40,359 nucleotides of DNA from positions 1 to 40,359 of the forward strand of contig NZ_AUAF01000036.1 in NCBI RefSeq assembly GCF_000428585.1, in the 5' to 3' direction. Position numbers and translations under genes: made by a program. This document shows positions 25,595 through 33,849 of the stretch, piece after piece. How positions within the stretch are numbered: the stretch's first letter is position 1; each line of letters opens with the position of its first letter. The DNA is from Zooshikella ganghwensis DSM 15267. Lineage in GTDB: Bacteria; Pseudomonadota; Gammaproteobacteria; Pseudomonadales; Zooshikellaceae. The notes below the pieces were generated by a model. The model saw nothing but the letters and a program-made list of their open reading frames with translations, searched no databases and had not been told where the DNA came from.

Positions 25595-27511
25595 TCAGTC
25601 GTTCACCGTACACATCCGGACAAAGTGTTGATCGCTGATCTCCACCAGATCATTGGGGATATGGGGCGACAATGTATAGGGGGCTGGCCAATATTCAGGC
25701 TGGGATAGTGGCGTTACCATATGTTCGAAATCAAGTCGTGCATTGAGATCTGGTACGGGTACCGCTTCCATTAAGGCCTGGGTGTAGGGGTGTTGAGGGT
25801 TATAAAACAAGTCTTTGGTTGGGGCTATTTCGACCAGTTGACCACGGCACATTACGGCAATTCGATCGGCAATATAGTCCACCACTGCCAGGTTGTGGCT
25901 AATGAACAGGTAAGTAAGCTGTAGTTGAGCCTGTAAGTCTTTTAGTAAGTTTAGGATCTGGGCTTGTACGGAAACATCCAAGGCAGAGACAGGCTCATCC
26001 AGAATTAAAAAGTCTGGTGCTAACGCCAGTGCCCGGGCAATACTGATACGCTGACGCTGTCCTCCCGAAAAACTGTGGGGATAGCGGTTGAGTAAAGCAG
26101 GATCAAGTCCTACCAGCGTCATGAGATCTTTGACGCGATGCTCCCGGTAACTGGCATCACCCAGCTGGTGAATGCAGAACGGTTCACTGAGAATCTCGCG
26201 AATGGTCATTCGTGGGCTGAGTGCACTGTATGGATCTTGAAAGACCAGCTGCATTTTGGTGCGGAACTGTTGAAGTTGATTGCCTTGCAGCGTATCAAGG
26301 TCAGTCATTTTTCCCCGGTCATTGTATTGGATTTGGCCTGAGGTGGGAGAAATTGCCTGCATAATGAGCTTTGAAATGGTGGATTTACCGCAGCCACTTT
26401 CACCTACTAGGCCAACACATTCACCTACACCAATATCCAATGAAAAATCCATCACGGCTTTTATTTCTTGCTTAGGTCCGCGACGCAACCAGCCCTGTTT
26501 GCGAGTGATATAAATTTTGCTGAGATCTTTAATACTAAGGTGAGGACCGGCTTGTTGGGCTTCTTCTGGCCAAGGCTCAAACGCTCCTGCGACTTGCTCT
26601 ACTGAGTTTTCAATTGAGCGAATGGGAATCAGGCGTTCATCGGGTTGCATGCCAAACCGGGGAATGGCCGTAAACAGTGAGCGCAGGTATTTATGTTGAG
26701 GACTCAGAAAAATATTACTGACAGGTCCTCGCTCAACCACTTGGCCATGGTACATAACCACCACTTCATCTGCCATGTTGGCCACTACCCCCAGGTCATG
26801 GGTTATTAAAAGAATGGCCATATTTAATTCTTGCTGTAACCGCTTCATTAGCTTCAGAATTTGCATTTGTACGGTGACATCTAAGGCGGTGGTTGGCTCA
26901 TCCGCAATTAAGATTACTGGGTGGCAGATCAAAGCCATGGCAATCATGGCGCGTTGCCGTAACCCACCAGAAAGCTCAAAGGGGTAAAGGTCCATCGCCT
27001 GCTCAGAGTTGCGAAAACCCACCAGAGATAACATTTCCCGTGTCAGTCTAAGTCCTTCTTTATGGTTTATGTTGCGATGAAGCATTAAGGCTTCGCTGAC
27101 CTGGTTACCAATGGTGTGCATCGCAGACATTGACACCATAGGCTCTTGAAAAATCATGGAAATTTTCCCGCCTCGGATAGAGCGAATCTCAGGCCCGCGG
27201 CGAGAAAGTTGGGCAATATCGATGGCTGGGGATGAAGGCTGTTCCTGTAGTAAAATGTGTCCACTGCTGATAGCACCATTGCTTGGTAAAATACCAAGAA
27301 TGGCTTGGGCGGTGACTGATTTTCCTGAGCCTGACTCACCAACCAGTGCCATGGTTGAACCATGACGCAGGTTAAAGGAAATGCCTTTGACAGCATTAAA
27401 CACGCCACCTGGCAGTTGAAAATCAACACAGAGGTCTTGCACAGATAACAGAAAGGTTTCTTCCTTGGTATTTTGTGCTTCATGTGCTGTTTCAGCTATT
27501 GCCTCGCTCAA
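25595..27511 (-). CDS. Fused double ATPase of peptide ABC importer (GsiA/YejF-like)
   Basis: 638 aa joining two oligopeptide-type ATPases. Domain 1 (~15-290): Walker A GESGSGKSV, signature LSGGLRQRAMIA, Walker B ILIADEPTTALDVT. Domain 2 (~325-605): Walker A GESGCGKSTIS, signature FSGGQRQRISIA, Walker B LILDEPVSALDVS. Each is followed by an OppD/F C-terminal segment (NPQHPYTQALMEAVP). It energises uptake through the two downstream permeases. The start codon is TTG at 27511, chosen because a very strong GGGGGAG ribosome site sits just upstream and no in-frame ATG precedes domain 1. First gene of the operon. Confidence 0.93.
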   Translation of the reverse strand: MSEAIAETAHEAQNTKEETFLLSVQDLCVDFQLPGGVFNAVKGISFNLRHGSTMALVGESGSGKSVTAQAILGILPSNGAISSGHILLQEQPSSPAIDIAQLSRRGPEIRSIRGGKISMIFQEPMVSMSAMHTIGNQVSEALMLHRNINHKEGLRLTREMLSLVGFRNSEQAMDLYPFELSGGLRQRAMIAMALICHPVILIADEPTTALDVTVQMQILKLMKRLQQELNMAILLITHDLGVVANMADEVVVMYHGQVVERGPVSNIFLSPQHKYLRSLFTAIPRFGMQPDERLIPIRSIENSVEQVAGAFEPWPEEAQQAGPHLSIKDLSKIYITRKQGWLRRGPKQEIKAVMDFSLDIGVGECVGLVGESGCGKSTISKLIMQAISPTSGQIQYNDRGKMTDLDTLQGNQLQQFRTKMQLVFQDPYSALSPRMTIREILSEPFCIHQLGDASYREHRVKDLMTLVGLDPALLNRYPHSFSGGQRQRISIARALALAPDFLILDEPVSALDVSVQAQILNLLKDLQAQLQLTYLFISHNLAVVDYIADRIAVMCRGQLVEIAPTKDLFYNPQHPYTQALMEAVPVPDLNARLDFEHMVTPLSQPEYWPAPYTLSPHIPNDLVEISDQHFVRMCTVND

Positions 27512-27797
27512 TCAGCTCCCCCTTTATAATGTTGTTTGTAATTCATTAAATAATGAAAAGAATTGTTATACCAAAGCATATCCCGAAAAATAAACGATTC
27601 AGAGAATAGATTAGGCGATTACTGTGGTATTTGTGAAGCTATCTAGTATTTATTCCTAGTTTTTCTTCAAATTCCGTTTTGATAAGACAACCATTAACGT
27701 AGCTATTAAATAGGTAAGATAACGTTAATATATCCTTCATTTGAGGTATATATTTTCTTACTAATAGTTGTGCCGTCAGTGGGTATAACATGATTAA

Positions 27798-28379
27798 TTA
27801 ATCATTTATAGGCTGCTTGGTTAAAGGAAAAAAATAGTGGTCACTCCAAAAACCAAATAGACGTTGTTTATCAACGATATGCTCTTCCCCAAGGGCAACC
27901 AGCTGATAAAAAACATTGCGATGAACTCGTGCCCATAAATTATCCCTTACTTCAAAATAAGGTATTTCTTCTCCATTTTGTGTTTCACGAGTTTCCCATC
28001 GTGTTGATGGTGATAAAGGGCAGCTATCACCACTTTGTGTGGTCAATTTAATATGTTGAGTAATACCGTGTAATTGATTATCCATAATCACTGCGATAAA
28101 TGGTACATCTTCCACTTGAATGGTGAGTTTTTCAACGGGAGTGACTAAAACATACTCCTTTGCTTCGCGTCGTAACACTCGGGAAAAAAGTCGAACCAGT
28201 GCAGGACGTTGAATAGGACTATCTCGATAGTACCAGGTGCCATGCCAATCAATGCGTATATCACTGCTACCACAAAGAGCTGGTTGCCACTGATTTACTG
28301 GTAATGGTTTTGATTGTTTTAAGCCTTGCTGAATATTGGCGGCAATGGCTTCTGGATTTAAACGGTTAAACTTGATCAT
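27798..28379 (-). CDS. DUF1285 family protein
   Basis: 193 aa, cytosolic, matching DUF1285 in size and motifs (IRIDWHGTWYYRDSPIQRPALVRLFSRVLRRE, then YVLVTPVEKLTIQVEDVPFIA). Family function is not established. AGGAAG precedes the ATG by 9 bases. It follows the DUF4823 lipoprotein gene after about 40 bases on the same strand, so the two are probably co-transcribed. Confidence 0.88.
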   Translation of the reverse strand: MIKFNRLNPEAIAANIQQGLKQSKPLPVNQWQPALCGSSDIRIDWHGTWYYRDSPIQRPALVRLFSRVLRREAKEYVLVTPVEKLTIQVEDVPFIAVIMDNQLHGITQHIKLTTQSGDSCPLSPSTRWETRETQNGEEIPYFEVRDNLWARVHRNVFYQLVALGEEHIVDKQRLFGFWSDHYFFPLTKQPIND

Positions 28380-28419
28380 TCAAATTTGCTTCCTGTCCAT
28401 GTATACCCTTTTCTGAAGC

Positions 28420-29079
28420 TTAATAACTTCGAGCAGGTATTGGTGCAGCTAAGCTACGCACCAGTGATACCAGAGGGGCTTCAAATAACTCATCAGGCTT
28501 ATCATTAATAAAGGCCAGTCGACCACTTTTTCCCAGTACCTCAATGGTATCGACAATTTGTCCTGAGCCTAGCTCAACAATACTGACTTGCCCTCGCATT
28601 TGATCTCGTCCTACCCGACGGATGTCTTCTGTTTCTTCCCACTCAATCCAGTTACCCACTTGGTCATCTACCAAAAGGAGTTGGGTAAAGACCAAGTAGT
28701 TGGCGTGTTGACGCCGAGCTTCCTGTTGTGCTTTTACAAAACTGAGTGTTTTGTCGGCATGATCGGTGTATGGAAAATAACGCTTAAAGGCGGCTGTGGT
28801 TGCTAGTGCAAAGCGCTTAGCGTAATCAGGCTGGCGATGGTCAACAGGCGGCGACTGGTCGGCAATAACCAGTATTCTGGCATTATTCGGCAGTACCCAG
28901 TTTGATGTTCGTTGCTGCTGGTGGTTATCGATGATGCCAATATCTTTTAAGTAGCGCTGAGTTTCTGAGGCAATGTCACTGGGCATACAGCCACTGAGTA
29001 ATAACATGATAAGCCCAAGTGTTGTAGCTCTACGAAAAATAACCAGCGGCATACTCTGTTGTGCTTTTTGATGCTTCAT
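28420..29079 (-). CDS. DUF4823-type lipoprotein
   Basis: 219 aa from ATG 29079, chosen because GGGGAG lies 5 bases upstream; an upstream GTG would overlap that site. A lipobox (LLLSGC) follows the hydrophobic segment, so the mature protein begins at Cys and should be lipid-anchored. The remainder fits the DUF4823 pattern: NNARILVIADQSP, FKRYFP, ANYLVFTQLLLVDDQVGNWIEWEE, and VSIVELGSGQIVDTIEVLGKSGRL. Role unknown. It is probably transcribed with the downstream DUF1285 gene. Confidence 0.87.
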   Translation of the reverse strand: MKHQKAQQSMPLVIFRRATTLGLIMLLLSGCMPSDIASETQRYLKDIGIIDNHQQQRTSNWVLPNNARILVIADQSPPVDHRQPDYAKRFALATTAAFKRYFPYTDHADKTLSFVKAQQEARRQHANYLVFTQLLLVDDQVGNWIEWEETEDIRRVGRDQMRGQVSIVELGSGQIVDTIEVLGKSGRLAFINDKPDELFEAPLVSLVRSLAAPIPARSY

Positions 29080-29168
29080 CTGCACTCCCCTTATGTCTGG
29101 GTCGTAGCGCTACTTGCTGACTACCAATATGATGCGCCACGGCAACACTTAGCCGGTACGGACAGTAT

Positions 29169-29315
29169 TTACTGCTTCACTTGTCTTATCACAAAATGAG
29201 CAAATGCTATGCCAACGCAAATGATAATACCAAAGCAGTAGAGGGGCTCAGGTTGTAAGTGGTTTGCAAGCGGATGAAAACGTTTAGCGAAATAGTAAGC
29301 GACACCTGGTTTCAA
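29169..29315 (-). CDS. Possible small single-pass membrane protein
   Basis: 48 codons from TTG 29315 to TAA 29171-29169 read LKPGVAYYFAKRFHPLANH, a short linker, then a strongly hydrophobic segment (CFGIIICVGIAFAHFVI) and a basic tail RQVKQ, the layout of a small inner-membrane protein. The frame is open further upstream (NPLWRIR) to a TGA at 29339-29337, and beyond that to ATG 29366 (MITDTCSTT). The true start is unclear and no ribosome site fits well. It lies between the TetR gene and the DUF4823 gene, same strand. It may be an unannotated small gene, a truncated one, or chance. Confidence 0.4.
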   Translation of the reverse strand: MKPGVAYYFAKRFHPLANHLQPEPLYCFGIIICVGIAFAHFVIRQVKQ

Positions 29316-29358
29316 CCTGATTCGCCATAACGGGTTTCAGGTTGTACTACAGGTGTCG
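29300..29358. repeat. Two-step inverted repeat downstream of the TetR gene
   Basis: Outer arms CGACACCTG (29300-29308) and CAGGTGTCG (29350-29358) enclose inner arms CAACCTGA (29313-29320) and TCAGGTTG (29337-29344). That is 17 paired bases with short offsets. The 10-mer TCAGGTTGTA recurs directly at 29250-29259. No T tract is present, so this is not a standard terminator. Confidence 0.65.
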
Positions 29359-29396
29359 GTTATCATAACGTTTTTTTATTGCAGCCAACGGGCTTA

Positions 29397-30119
29397 TTAA
29401 GTCACTGGCTCTTCGGCCTCCTGTGTTAAAGGGTTAGTTGCATCTGCAGGCTCTGGTTGTGGTGTGATATCCAGGGCCTCCTCCGTTTTTTGCACACGAG
29501 GCTTGGCTTGCCCGCGGTTACCCATACGTACACCAATATCCATCATGAAGCGGAAGAAGTCTTCTTTATCATGAATGACATTTTGCCAAAATGTGGAGTG
29601 ATGTATGGCGACCATACCATGGACCAAGGCCCAGGCCGCGCAGTAGTGATAGTACGGAGGCACATCTTCTAAAGCACCATCTGCTATCCTTTGCTGAATA
29701 ATTTCACTAAGCCGTGAGAAGTTAGAAGCACGGATTTTGTGTAGCTGTTGAAATAATTCAGGGTGAGGATTTCGACGGCTTAGTTTTTGTTCTAAGCGAT
29801 CAAACAGATAGTACTTTTCAGGATGACGCATGCGGTATTCAAAATAGGCACGAGGCAGAGCATCTTTATCCTTGGTTACGGCATCCGATTGAATCAGGTC
29901 TGCTAACTCCTGTTCATAGTCCAACATCAGTCGTAAATAGATTTCTGCTTTGGAACGAAAATGTTTATAGATCGTTCCTTTACCGATACCAACGGCATCA
30001 GCAATCATTTCGACAGTGACGTTATCTTCGCCTTTCTCCAGGAAAAGAGTCAAAGCTGTAGTTAGAATTTCCTCTTCGCGTTGCCTAAAGTCGCGCTGTT
30101 TTCTTGATGTTATAGTCAT
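29397..30119 (-). CDS. TetR-family transcriptional regulator
   Basis: 240 aa from ATG 30119; a GTG nine bases upstream would add MQL. The DNA-binding helix-turn-helix lies at about 15-65: EEEILTTALTLFLEKG, VTVEMIADAVGIGKGTIYKHFRSKAEIYLRLM. The ligand domain follows to about 205, with a proline- and glutamate-rich C-terminal tail (TPQPEPADATNPLTQEAEEPVT) that is probably disordered. It is divergent from the aminotransferase gene; a short inverted repeat (CGGCA 30202-30206 / TGCCG 30214-30218) in the intergenic region could be its operator, but this is weak. Confidence 0.9.
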   Translation of the reverse strand: MTITSRKQRDFRQREEEILTTALTLFLEKGEDNVTVEMIADAVGIGKGTIYKHFRSKAEIYLRLMLDYEQELADLIQSDAVTKDKDALPRAYFEYRMRHPEKYYLFDRLEQKLSRRNPHPELFQQLHKIRASNFSRLSEIIQQRIADGALEDVPPYYHYCAAWALVHGMVAIHHSTFWQNVIHDKEDFFRFMMDIGVRMGNRGQAKPRVQKTEEALDITPQPEPADATNPLTQEAEEPVT

Positions 30120-30341
30120 AAGCTGCACCGTAGTTGAGCAACACCATTGTTATTATTGCTGTTTACTTATGGCATTTAATACTTACTATTGTGAGGTCGA
30201 CCGGCAAGAATTATGCCGTATAAAGGTTTTTATTTGCCACATCCTTTGTGAAAATACATCAGTTTAGGCCTGTTTTCTATACCAAATGGAATAACTGATA
30301 TTATTTAATTAGATTTTAGCAACCGAAGTAAAGGTAAAATT

Positions 30342-31469
30342 ATGTCGCAATGGAGCCACGAATTTCCACTTGATGAGTCCCTTTGTTATCTCAATCATGC
30401 CGCGGTAGCCCCATGGCCCATGCGTGCTACACGGGCAGTTGAGCACTTTGCACAGGAAAACAGCCGGCTGGGTGCGACTCACTATTCTAGCTGGGTAAAA
30501 ACGGAAACTCGGCTGAGAAAATTGTTAGCAGAATTAATTAACGCACCTTCTGTGCAAGATATAGCATTGCTTAAAAATACATCAGAAGCATTATCTGTGG
30601 TTGCCTATGGACTTCCTTGGCAAGCAGGTGACAATGTGGTGATCACCGATCAAGAATTTCCTTCTAACCGCATTGTGTGGGAGTCATTACAGGATCAGGG
30701 TGTTGAAGTTCGTGCTGTGGCGTTAACAGGAGAGAATCCCGAGGCAGATTTGCAAGCGGCCTGCGATGAACGAACACGAATTATGTCTGTGAGTTCTGTG
30801 CAGTATGCAACGGGCTTTAAGCTTGCTCTAGCAACATTAGGTGCATTTTGTCAGCAGCAGGATATTTTATTCTGTGTCGATGCGATACAAAGCCTGGGCG
30901 CTTTGGAGTTTGATGTTCAAGAGGCTCAGGCTGATTTTGTAATGGCGGACGGCCACAAGTGGCTGTTAGGTCCTGAGGGATTAGCGGTTTTTTATAGCTC
31001 ACCTGAGGGGCGAGATCAGTTAAAAGTGCTGCAATATGGTTGGCATATGGTCGAGCATATGGGCGATTATACTCGCGATGATTGGACTATTGCTAAAGGT
31101 GCACGGCGCTTTGAGTGTGGGAGTCCAAATATGCTAGCCACTCATGCCCTTAATGCCAGTGTTGACCTGTTGCTAGAGGTGGAAATGCATCGTGTCGAAG
31201 CGCAATTGCTTCATAATATCAACTACTTGCAGCAGGCTTTGCGTGCGTTACCTGGTGTTAAGTTGATCAGTGAAACTCGAGAAGGTCGGCATGGAGGAAT
31301 TGTTACCTTTGATGTGCCGGGTAAGGATACTGAAGCGATGTACGCTAAGCTTAATGAACAGGGTGTTATTTGTGCTCATCGTGGTGGGGGTATTCGTTTG
31401 TCGCCACATTTTTATACTCCGCAGAGTATATTAGACAAAGCCCTATCTTACATTGAGGGCTTGTTGTAA
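30342..31469 (+). CDS. Class V PLP-dependent aminotransferase (cysteine-desulfurase-like fold)
   Basis: 375 aa. Fold-type I: LNHAAVAPWPMRA opening, KNTSEALSVVAYGL phosphate-binding loop, VDAIQSLGALEFDV with the PLP-ring Asp, and Schiff-base Lys206 in ADGHKWLLGPEGLAVFY. The C-terminal ICAHRGGGIRLSPHFY holds the carboxylate-binding Arg. It lacks the SufS/IscS persulfide cysteine loop, so it is not a confirmed desulfurase; isopenicillin-N-epimerase-like or other lyases share this pattern. AAAGG 8 bases upstream supports the start. The next gene begins 32 bases downstream on the same strand. Confidence 0.88.
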   Translation: MSQWSHEFPLDESLCYLNHAAVAPWPMRATRAVEHFAQENSRLGATHYSSWVKTETRLRKLLAELINAPSVQDIALLKNTSEALSVVAYGLPWQAGDNVVITDQEFPSNRIVWESLQDQGVEVRAVALTGENPEADLQAACDERTRIMSVSSVQYATGFKLALATLGAFCQQQDILFCVDAIQSLGALEFDVQEAQADFVMADGHKWLLGPEGLAVFYSSPEGRDQLKVLQYGWHMVEHMGDYTRDDWTIAKGARRFECGSPNMLATHALNASVDLLLEVEMHRVEAQLLHNINYLQQALRALPGVKLISETREGRHGGIVTFDVPGKDTEAMYAKLNEQGVICAHRGGGIRLSPHFYTPQSILDKALSYIEGLL

Positions 31470-31501
31470 CGCCTGACAACCTTACAGAATGTTGGCGGCT
31501 T

Positions 31502-32578
31502 ATGGGGAAAATACAACACTGGTTAACACGGTGGTTAATGAGTAAGCGTTCAGATAAAGGGTTGCTGTTATGCGACTTTGAACGAATACGCTATGAGTTA
31601 AAGCCCTGTGATGTCATTTTAGTGGAAGGCCGCTCACGCATTGCTGAAGTGATTCGACGCATTACGCAAAGCCCTTGGTCACATGCAGCAATGTATATTG
31701 GCCGACTGCATGACATTGAAGATGCCTGTGTCAGGGAACAGGTTGCATTGAATTGTAATTGTACCCCTGACACGCAACTGATTATTGAAAGTGAGTTAGG
31801 TTTAGGAACCGTGGTTCGTCCTATAACGGTCTATGAGGACGATCATTTACGAGTGTGTCGACCACGAGGACTCAAGTATAAAGATGCCCAGCAAGTTATT
31901 GCCTATGCGGTGAATAAGCTGGGACATCATTATGATGTCAGGCAGATTGTGGATTTAGCGCGCTTTTTCTTGCCGTGGGGAATTATTCCTCGTCGCTGGC
32001 GCTCTAGCTTATTTGCTAAGGCGCCAGGTCCTACTACCAAAACGGTATGCTCAACAATGATTGCTGAGGCTTTTGGGCGGGTTCAATTTCCTATTCTGCC
32101 GTTAGTGAAAGCCAATGATGACAGTGGACGGGTACGCTTGTTTATGCGAAATCCTAAACTATGTACTCCCAGTGACTTTGATTATTCCCCTTACTTTAAA
32201 ATATTGAAATACCCTTTTCTTGACTACAGCTACCACGCCAGTTATCGCCTACTGCCCTGGCATGGTGAAGTGTTGCTGGATGATGAAGAGGCAGATCACT
32301 ATTTACAGGAGCAAACCGTTGTGGCCCAAGCTACGGATTCTGCTCAAAGTGATGTCTCACAAGCAAGTCCCCAGTCTACAGGTAAGCTTGTGTCATCCCA
32401 GTCTAAGGCGCCCAATAATCGAGCATCAACTAGTACCTCACATAACCCAACTAGTACTTCACGCAACAGAGTGGCGCCCTCCTCTGAAGCGCAGGTAAAG
32501 GTTGAGGCATCAAGCAGTGATGAGCCACCGCCGCAAAAGCTGACACGCCATCCAGGTGATATTTATCGCGACGAGTAG
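31502..32578 (+). CDS. YiiX-like permuted NlpC/P60 (papain-like) hydrolase with long disordered tail
   Basis: 358 aa, no signal peptide. Residues ~34-240 show the circularly permuted NlpC/P60 order of the YiiX/C92 group: ELKPCDVILVEG, then His61 in SPWSHAAMYIG, and the nucleophile Cys183 in KTVCSTMIAEAF. Such enzymes cleave amide or ester bonds in peptides or lipids; substrate here is unknown. The last ~85 residues are Ser/Thr/Gln/Ala-rich (repeats of TSTS and NPTSTSRN) and look disordered. It follows the aminotransferase in a likely two-gene unit. Confidence 0.78.
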   Translation: MGKIQHWLTRWLMSKRSDKGLLLCDFERIRYELKPCDVILVEGRSRIAEVIRRITQSPWSHAAMYIGRLHDIEDACVREQVALNCNCTPDTQLIIESELGLGTVVRPITVYEDDHLRVCRPRGLKYKDAQQVIAYAVNKLGHHYDVRQIVDLARFFLPWGIIPRRWRSSLFAKAPGPTTKTVCSTMIAEAFGRVQFPILPLVKANDDSGRVRLFMRNPKLCTPSDFDYSPYFKILKYPFLDYSYHASYRLLPWHGEVLLDDEEADHYLQEQTVVAQATDSAQSDVSQASPQSTGKLVSSQSKAPNNRASTSTSHNPTSTSRNRVAPSSEAQVKVEASSSDEPPPQKLTRHPGDIYRDE

Positions 32579-32772
32579 CTAAACGTTTGGAGTGTTCAAC
32601 ATAAGTGGCAGCTTTGTTGCGGTATTTGGACAGTCCTGATGACTGAGTGCTTAAGCCGAAGCCTGGCCGCTGCCCCGTAAGCTATAACTCATGGACAAAG
32701 GGATATACCTTGTTATGCGAAAAGAGTTTAAGAAATAGTGGAGGATTTTTCGATGTACATAATACTTAGAGT

Positions 32773-32913
32773 ACTGATGTGATTTATTCCCCCTAACAAA
32801 TCGCATCAGTCTAGGTCATTCGTGACCTTGGTACGTAGGATTGTGTACCTTTGTTTCACTCCTAATGGTCTTTTCAAACCCGACTTCTTCCCCCAGGATT
32901 CGGGTTTTTTTTT
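32773..32913 (+). ncRNA. Candidate small RNA or structured 3' UTR: four hairpins with terminator
   Basis: Four consecutive stems are seen on the plus strand: ACTGATGTGATTT with AAATCGCATCAGT (13 bp, one G-U; 32773-32785/32798-32810), AGGTCA-TTCG-TGACCT (a perfect UUCG tetraloop hairpin, 32813-32828), GGTAC/GTACC (32830-32849) with AGGA in its loop, and the terminator stem. The first loop is CCCCC-rich and the last loop is CUUCUUCCCCCAGGA. A CATAAT at 32758-32763 could be a -10, but no clear -35 is seen, so it may instead be the 3' end of the YiiX transcript. Confidence 0.55.
32876..32913 (+). terminator. Strong Rho-independent terminator
   Basis: AAACCCGA (32876-32883) pairs with TCGGGTTT (32900-32907), followed by an uninterrupted T run to 32913. 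It is oriented for plus-strand transcription and ends the candidate RNA. Confidence 0.88.
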
Positions 32914-32992
32914 GTTTCACTACTTTATCAATCTAAGTGATTTAGTTTGAGTATAGATATAACTCGTAATAATTCTATTTTATTTCTGTAAT

Positions 32993-33499
32993 TTATTCGG
33001 GCTGGGATGTTGCCGCTGTTGCCCAGGGTAATATAGGCACTGCAGAGATACTGTTTTTGGGTGAGCCTTCAATCAGTTTGTCACTGTAGGTCAAGTAAAT
33101 AACCACATGACGTTTAGGGTCATAAAATCTCACTACCTGCATTGTTTTAAAAAGTACTGATGTACGCTTTTTAAATACTTGTTCACCATCATTTTTGCCA
33201 CTTTTTATAGCAGGAGGAACTATGACTGGGCCAACTTGCCGACAGGCAATGGAGGCATCAGAGGTATCCTCTGCCAGCCCTAATGAACCTTTGATCCCTC
33301 CTCTTTTGGCTCGACTTAGGTAACAGGTAATGTTAGCAACATCGGGGTCATCGAAGGCCTCGACAACGATTTTGTCATTGGCTCCCACGAGTTTAAATAC
33401 GGTGCTCACTTCACCAATGGTTTCGGCCTTACTGATGGTGGTGAGCAGCAAGCCGCTGAGGCCTAGGCCCAATATAAGTCGCCATCGAGGGGTTAGCAT
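32993..33499 (-). CDS. creA: CreA family periplasmic protein
   Basis: 168 aa with a signal peptide (1-25, ending SKA). The mature part matches Cre[51 protein letters not shown], and [29 protein letters not shown]. Two cysteines may pair. Function is not settled. The start overlaps the preceding small gene by 7 bases, so it is translated from the same message. Confidence 0.92.
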   Translation of the reverse strand: MLTPRWRLILGLGLSGLLLTTISKAETIGEVSTVFKLVGANDKIVVEAFDDPDVANITCYLSRAKRGGIKGSLGLAEDTSDASIACRQVGPVIVPPAIKSGKNDGEQVFKKRTSVLFKTMQVVRFYDPKRHVVIYLTYSDKLIEGSPKNSISAVPILPWATAATSQPE

Positions 33500-33849
33500 T
33501 GTAATTCTCCTTGACGTTTAAGTTGATCGATAAGGTGGTTAATTTTTTTTACAGCTTGCTCATTGCACTGTAACTTTTGCTCACAGTTGGGCTTCACCTG
33601 TTGTGTGTCATCCAGATGCTGGCAGGCTTGACGAACTTGTTCTAATTCAGGGTCATGTTGAATAGGTAAACCGATAAAGATATGCCACTCACTTATATCC
33701 AGCTGCTGGTCAATGGCACGCTGTAAAATACTGATGACATGTTGTTTAGTGACTTGATAGTGAGGCGTGCGTAATCGTGCCAATAAATAAAATAAGCTGC
33801 CTAGTAACAGCACACAAATCAGTAAGGTTATGAGAAATAAATAACCCAT
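33493..33849 (-). CDS. Small membrane-anchored protein of unknown function
   Basis: 118 aa. An N-terminal membrane helix ([21 protein letters not shown]) is followed by a cytosolic helical part ([40 protein letters not shown]) with several cysteines. It resembles small conserved proteins next to CreA or J-domain genes in gammaproteobacteria, but I cannot name a family. Its ATG shares one base with the stop of the J-domain gene (TGATG) and its end overlaps creA, so all three are translationally coupled. Confidence 0.8.
   Translation of the reverse strand: MGYLFLITLLICVLLLGSLFYLLARLRTPHYQVTKQHVISILQRAIDQQLDISEWHIFIGLPIQHDPELEQVRQACQHLDDTQQVKPNCEQKLQCNEQAVKKINHLIDQLKRQGELQC

Larger units (their letters stand above)
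32579..32992. other. Intergenic region between convergent YiiX-like and CreA genes
   Basis: 414 bases without a credible protein gene. Bases 32579-32770 show little beyond AAAGGGATATAC at 32698-32709, which recurs at 38894-38904. The rest is a run of four hairpins ending in a strong terminator, listed as a candidate RNA. Beyond 32913 the sequence is plain AT-rich DNA leading to the CreA stop. Confidence 0.6.

Noticed and set aside
27639..27791. 50-codon frame directly after, and in phase with, the DUF1285 stop
   Set aside because: DUF1285 is already full length, there is no ribosome site, and the region is AT-rich enough for such a frame to arise by chance.
30342..31469. Calling the class V aminotransferase a SufS cysteine desulfurase
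   Set aside because: The catalytic cysteine loop of SufS/IscS is not present and no Fe-S assembly genes adjoin.
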